From Lachnoclostridium sp. UBA6475 (lineage in GTDB: Bacteria; Bacillota; Clostridia; Lachnospirales; Lachnospiraceae), in the NCBI GenBank assembly GCA_002435545.1, contig DJNB01000238.1, positions 14,715 to 29,758 of the forward strand: a DNA stretch of 15,044 nucleotides, read 5' to 3'. Every line of letters begins with the position of its first letter. Position 1 is the stretch's first letter. The notes under the pieces are model-generated. The model was not told where the DNA came from. It saw nothing but the letters and a program-made list of their open reading frames with translations, and ran no database searches. Of this stretch, positions 13,865-15,044 are shown one piece after another. The position numbers and the translations under genes were made by a program.

Positions 13865-14055
13865 TCTTCTTCCTCCGCTTCCTGCTCCATCAGGATTTTA
13901 ACTTTCTTTTCCACCTGATCGATGGCTTTATTTCCTTCGACAACCAGTTTCATTCCCTTCGAAAACGTTGCATACGCCTCTTCCAGAGAAAGTTTTTCAT
14001 GCTCCATCGTCACAACGGTTTCTTCTAATTTTTCCATAATTTCTTCTAATTCCAT
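13861..14055 (-). CDS. xseB: Exonuclease VII small subunit
   Basis: The 64-residue helical protein has the family layout: an N-terminal EIMEKLEETVVTME, then KLSLEEAYATFSKGMKLV and a second helix ending in an acidic tail. It forms the multi-copy small subunit of the single-strand exonuclease with XseA. Its ATG directly follows the xseA TAA, with an AAGGGGAAG ribosome site inside xseA. The stop overlaps the ispA start. Confidence 0.93.
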   Translation of the reverse strand: MELEEIMEKLEETVVTMEHEKLSLEEAYATFSKGMKLVVEGNKAIDQVEKKVKILMEQEAEEEE

Positions 14056-15044
14056 TTATTCTTCCCCTTTCAAAGCCGGATTTTTCTCTTTTGCGGTCAC
14101 TCTGGCTTCCAGTCTGCCATCTGCCACAAAAATACGGATCACATCGTCTTTTTTCACCCGGTCAACGCTGTCAAGCATCGCACCATCTTCGTTTTCCACA
14201 TAAGCAAATCCGCTCTCCAACCGTTTCAATGGTGACAGCCCGTCTAATCTTCCGGAAAGCACTTGCAGCTCCTGCCGTTTCTGCTGGAGCATCCGGGTCA
14301 TCTGCATCGTGATGCGGTCGCTCAGATCCGCGATATACTGTCGGTTTTGTGCGATCTGATTGGACGGATGATACAATTTTGTCTGCCGCTCCAGAAGTTT
14401 CATGCGGTCCCTTGCCATGCCGATGCGGTCCCTCATCCCTCGGATGAGATAACCACGGTAATCTGCGATCTGATCCAGCAAATGTTCTACATCATAGACC
14501 GCAAGTTCTGCTGCCGCCGAAGGTGTCGGGGCACGCAGGTCGGCTACATAATCCGCGATCGTCGTATCGGTCTCATGTCCAACCGCCGATATGACCGGGG
14601 TATGGCATTGATAGATTGCCTCTGCCGTCACTTCTTCATTAAATGCCCATAAATCTTCAATGGAACCGCCGCCTCGTCCGACAATGATCACATCAAGATC
14701 CATGGCATCCAGCGTACGGATTCCGGCCGCGATCGTATCGCAGGCTCCCTCTCCCTGCACCTTTGCCGGGTACAGGATCAACTGCACATACGGATTTCTC
14801 CGCGATGCAATATTGATAATATCATGAATGGCTGCCCCGGTCTTTGCCGTGACAACGCCAACCTTTTTTACATATTTTGGAATTTGTTTTTTGTGTTCCT
14901 CTGCAAAATATCCCTTTTGTTCCAGCTTTTTCTTCAACTGCTCGTACTTTTCCGCCAGCAGTCCTTCCCCCGCATGCTGAATGGTCTTCGCATACAGCTG
15001 GTATCTGCCATCGCGTTCATACACGCTGATCGTGCCGCCGATCA
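14056..15044 (-). CDS. xseA: Exonuclease VII large subunit, N-terminus cut off by the window edge
   Basis: About 328 residues of a protein of usual length near 400 are visible; the frame is open to the window edge, so the apparent start at the GTG near 15024 is internal. The visible part begins in the N-terminal OB-fold (ISVYERDGRYQLY), then goes through the catalytic domain with KKVGVVTAKTGAAIHDI, VGRGGGSIEDLWAFNEE and SAVGHETDTTIADYVADLRA. The long coiled-coil region that binds XseB follows, and the C-terminal PLKRLESGFAYV. It degrades single-stranded DNA from both ends in repair. The stop directly abuts the xseB start. Confidence 0.95.
   Translation of the reverse strand, partial: IGGTISVYERDGRYQLYAKTIQHAGEGLLAEKYEQLKKKLEQKGYFAEEHKKQIPKYVKKVGVVTAKTGAAIHDIINIASRRNPYVQLILYPAKVQGEGACDTIAAGIRTLDAMDLDVIIVGRGGGSIEDLWAFNEEVTAEAIYQCHTPVISAVGHETDTTIADYVADLRAPTPSAAAELAVYDVEHLLDQIADYRGYLIRGMRDRIGMARDRMKLLERQTKLYHPSNQIAQNRQYIADLSDRITMQMTRMLQQKRQELQVLSGRLDGLSPLKRLESGFAYVENEDGAMLDSVDRVKKDDVIRIFVADGRLEARVTAKEKNPALKGEE

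Overview
The window looks like chromosomal DNA from an endospore-forming, low- to mid-GC Firmicute, most likely a member of the Lachnospiraceae or a near relative. The basis is an alpha/beta-type small acid-soluble spore protein, a RecU-type Holliday junction resolvase, a Bacillus YdjI/YdjG-like SPFH and zinc-ribbon pair, strong AGGAGG-type ribosome binding sites, and the clostridial-type cluster xseA-xseB-ispA-dxs-tlyA-nadK-argR. The genus assignment is inference; no rRNA is present.

Layout. Positions 1-209 (minus) hold the 5' part of a rhodanese-like gene. It is divergent from argH (345-1721, plus), the only complete plus-strand gene. A bidirectional terminator (1766-1803) separates argH from a convergent minus-strand pair: an SPFH protein with three C-terminal zinc ribbons (2949-4334) and a double zinc-ribbon membrane-anchored protein (1824-2930). 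This pair is driven by a near-consensus sigma-A promoter (4385-4413) that starts right where the spore-protein terminator ends. Next comes the SASP gene (4486-4680) with a structured leader. Then, reading on the minus strand, comes an ECF sigma factor (6586-7095), its zinc-finger anti-sigma factor (5399-6580) and recU (4843-5373) as one tight cluster. A good ECF-type promoter (TGTAAT, 16 bp, CGTCTA) lies in front of the sigma gene and suggests autoregulation.

Between the ECF cluster and yebC is an AT-rich island (about 7140-8060). It carries a two-gene, toxin-antitoxin-like unit: an unrecognised 57-residue protein and a GNAT-like protein with a disrupted acetyl-CoA loop, with its own promoter and a palindrome downstream of it. 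This is the best candidate for an undescribed system here.

The right part (8123-15044, all minus) is a housekeeping cluster. It encodes exonuclease VII (xseA, truncated by the window edge, and xseB), isoprenoid precursor synthesis (ispA, dxs), an S4/FtsJ-type rRNA 2'-O-methyltransferase (tlyA), NAD kinase, the arginine repressor and YebC. Start and stop codons overlap or abut at several junctions, which implies translational coupling. recN, which usually follows argR in this cluster, is absent and yebC sits there instead. Both argH and its presumed regulator argR are in the window.

No stretch longer than 300 bases lacks a gene. The longest intergenic gaps are 7901-8122 (promoter, palindrome, yebC terminator), 4681-4842 (SASP leader), 4335-4485 (promoter plus terminator) and 210-344 (divergent promoters). 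No tRNA, rRNA, CRISPR, insertion sequence or phage gene was seen.
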